A DNA stretch of 50,400 nucleotides, from positions 1-50,400 of the forward strand of contig JARKQG010000043.1 in the NCBI GenBank assembly GCA_029974035.1, given 5' to 3'. Both the position numbers and the translations under genes were made by a program. The notes below the pieces were generated by a model. It did not search any database. It saw only the letters and a program-made list of their open reading frames with translations, and was not told where the DNA came from. Shown in pieces: positions 48,988 to 50,400 of the stretch. The stretch comes from Eubacteriales bacterium (GTDB taxonomy: Bacteria > Bacillota_A > Clostridia > Christensenellales > Aristaeellaceae). Numbering within the stretch: position 1 is the stretch's first letter; every line of letters starts with the position of its first letter.

Positions 48988-50124
48988 ATGAGAATGACAG
49001 CGGCCAAAAAGGTTTTTGCGACCAAGCAGCCCAACCGAAACCGGATTTTCCGTCTCATCATGAACAAGGGGAAGATCAGCCGCCAGTCCATCGCCGGCGC
49101 GCTGCGGCTCAGCCTGCCCACGGTCAATCAATACCTTGACCACCTGTTTGAGGCAGGCCTCATCCAGGAGAGCGGCACGGTAAACTCCGCCGCCGTAGGC
49201 CGCAAGGCGAAGGCCATTTCCATCAACCCGGTTTCCAAAATTGCCCTGGGGCTGGACATTACCCAGCACCACATCTCCCTTGTGGCCGTCGATCTGTGCG
49301 GTCACGTGCTGCACAGCCTGAACGAGCAGTACGTCTTTACCGATTTGCCGGAGGACTACGAGCACCTGGGCACGCGGGTAAACCGCTTTATCAAGGAAAA
49401 CCGCCTGAACGAGGCGGCGATCCTCGGCCTCGGTATTACGCTGCCCGCCATCATCAGCGGCAACGGCACCATCGTGGAGACCGCCAAGCTGCTGGGCGGC
49501 GCCGTCAACTTCCACACGCTGATCGGGCGGCAGATTGGCCTGCCCTATCGCCTGTACAACGACGCCAACGCCGGCGGGTTTTCAGAGCTGTACGCGCGCT
49601 GCGGCGCCAAGCGGCTGATCTACCTGTCGCTGAGCCACTCGATCGGCGGCGCGCTGATCGAAAACAACCAGATCGTGGAGGGCGACAACTGCCGGGGCGG
49701 TGAGTTCGGCCACATGATTTTGGAGCCGCGGGGCATATTGTGCCATTGCGGCCAGAGGGGCTGCGCGAACTGCTACTGCTCGCCGGACGTGCTGTCCGCC
49801 AACACCGGGGAAGACCTTCAGCTGTTCTTTCAGAAGCTGTCGGAGAAGGACCCCGTCTGCGAGGCGGCCTTCGACCAGTTTTTGTGGTACCTGTCCGCCT
49901 TTGTCCACAACATCCGGATGTGCTTTGACTGTGACATCGTACTGGGCGGGGGCATGGGGCAGTACGTCAATCTGTACATCGACGCGCTCCGGGAGCGGGT
50001 CAAGGCGATCGACAGCTTCGACAACTCCAGCGCCGATTACCTGAAAAGCTGCTTTTATCCACTCAACGCCTCGGCCGTGGGCGGCGCGCTGTTCTTCATC
50101 GACGAATTCATCCACAGCATTTAG
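48988..50124 (+). CDS. ROK-family transcriptional regulator (XylR/NagC-like)
   Basis: 378 aa. The N-terminal winged HTH includes ISRQSIAGALRLSLPTVNQYL (30-50). The ROK domain carries the zinc site in GGEFGHM and CHCGQRGCANCYCS, plus VLGGGMGQY near 320. ROK repressors release DNA on binding their sugar. It is divergent from the polyol/sugar operon and is almost certainly its regulator. ATG with a weak AGGGTG ribosome site. Between it and the IS630-like element I see no clear terminator. Confidence 0.93.
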   Translation: MRMTAAKKVFATKQPNRNRIFRLIMNKGKISRQSIAGALRLSLPTVNQYLDHLFEAGLIQESGTVNSAAVGRKAKAISINPVSKIALGLDITQHHISLVAVDLCGHVLHSLNEQYVFTDLPEDYEHLGTRVNRFIKENRLNEAAILGLGITLPAIISGNGTIVETAKLLGGAVNFHTLIGRQIGLPYRLYNDANAGGFSELYARCGAKRLIYLSLSHSIGGALIENNQIVEGDNCRGGEFGHMILEPRGILCHCGQRGCANCYCSPDVLSANTGEDLQLFFQKLSEKDPVCEAAFDQFLWYLSAFVHNIRMCFDCDIVLGGGMGQYVNLYIDALRERVKAIDSFDNSSADYLKSCFYPLNASAVGGALFFIDEFIHSI

Positions 50125-50180
50125 ACCCCCGCCGCCGCGTCCCGCGCGTGGGTTTGGGGGCCTGTCCGCACCCTAGTGAA

Positions 50181-50209
50181 TTGACAATATTACAATTAAT
50201 GGATAAACT
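50181..50209 (+). promoter_or_regulatory. Promoter of the IS630-like transposase
   Basis: TTGACA (50181-50186), 17 bases, TAAACT (50204-50209), about 33 bases before the ATG. It lies in an AT-rich block from about 50175 that probably is the left end of the element. Confidence 0.6.
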
Positions 50210-50241
50210 ATATCCAAAAGCTTGGGCTGGAGGGCATAGGG

Positions 50242-50400
50242 ATGAACAAGAAGTACGGAGTACGGCTAAGCGGAACAGATCGAGCGCGAGTAGCGGAAAT
50301 ACTCAACGGAGCAGAAACGTCGCCCCGGTATCGAAAACGTGCGAACGTACTGCTCATGGCGGATGAGTGCGTAGGGAAGCCCATGACGCAGGAGGAAATC
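50242..50400 (+). CDS. IS630-like transposase, N-terminal part only
   Basis: The ATG at 50242 opens a frame that runs off the window (53 codons seen). KKYGVRLSGTDRARVAEIL, then RYRKRANVLLMADE, then GKPMTQEEI matches the N-terminal HTH region of IS630-family transposases. The DDE domain is outside the window. Confidence 0.75.
   Translation, partial: MNKKYGVRLSGTDRARVAEILNGAETSPRYRKRANVLLMADECVGKPMTQEEI

Overview
The window looks like chromosomal DNA of a GC-rich, anaerobic, probably gut-associated Firmicute (class Clostridia; a Christensenellales-like lineage is my guess). The basis is consensus sigma-A promoters (TTGACA-N17-TATAAT) in AT-rich islands, strong Shine-Dalgarno sites, frequent TTG/GTG starts, exported flavoprotein reductases, an ammonia-dependent AsnA, an oleate hydratase, split transketolase and ABC importers. 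The taxonomy is inference, since no rRNA or other marker is present. Both edges cut into insertion sequences: an IS5-like transposase on the left and an IS630-like one on the right.

Positions 1.6-13.3 kb hold the most unusual part. A seven-gene minus-strand operon runs from one perfect promoter. In order of transcription it encodes a membrane-tethered protein with a sigma-region-2-like head, a DivIVA-like coiled coil, a lipoprotein joining a degenerate NodB domain to an SGNH domain, a PilZ-GT2 polysaccharide synthase, a membrane-anchored NodB-like/lectin-like protein, a GH18-like protein, and a protein with three NodB-like repeats. A TviB-like UDP-HexNAc dehydrogenase converges on it. Together this reads as a c-di-GMP-linked system that makes, modifies and trims an amino-sugar exopolymer, unlike the pga/ica, Pel, cellulose or alginate operons in layout.

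Positions 13.7-22.3 kb hold an exported FMN/FAD fumarate-reductase-like enzyme, a GT2, a DUF6020-type membrane protein, a secreted collagen-like protein with 60 uninterrupted Gly-X-Y triplets, and a GT-C-like membrane glycosyltransferase. These look like a surface glycoprotein and its glycosylation genes. Positions 22.6-25.9 kb hold a TetR regulator, oleate hydratase and an HdeD-like membrane protein. Positions 26-29 kb hold a second exported flavoprotein whose promoter overlaps a palindrome, next to a LacI regulator.

Positions 29-40.5 kb form a ten-gene minus-strand operon: a complete Opp/Dpp-type importer followed by AtuA (DUF1446), its small partner domain, a CocE/NonD hydrolase, a CaiB/BaiF CoA-transferase and a thiolase. 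It looks like uptake, hydrolysis, CoA activation and thiolysis of an unknown acid. asnA follows. Positions 42-50 kb hold a zinc alcohol/polyol dehydrogenase, a ribose-type ABC importer and a two-subunit transketolase, transcribed divergently from a ROK repressor.

Several spacers between the modules (13.3-13.7, 15.6-16.1 and 22.3-22.6 kb) hold dense inverted repeats that protein genes do not explain. All calls are by eye; no homology search or folding program was run.
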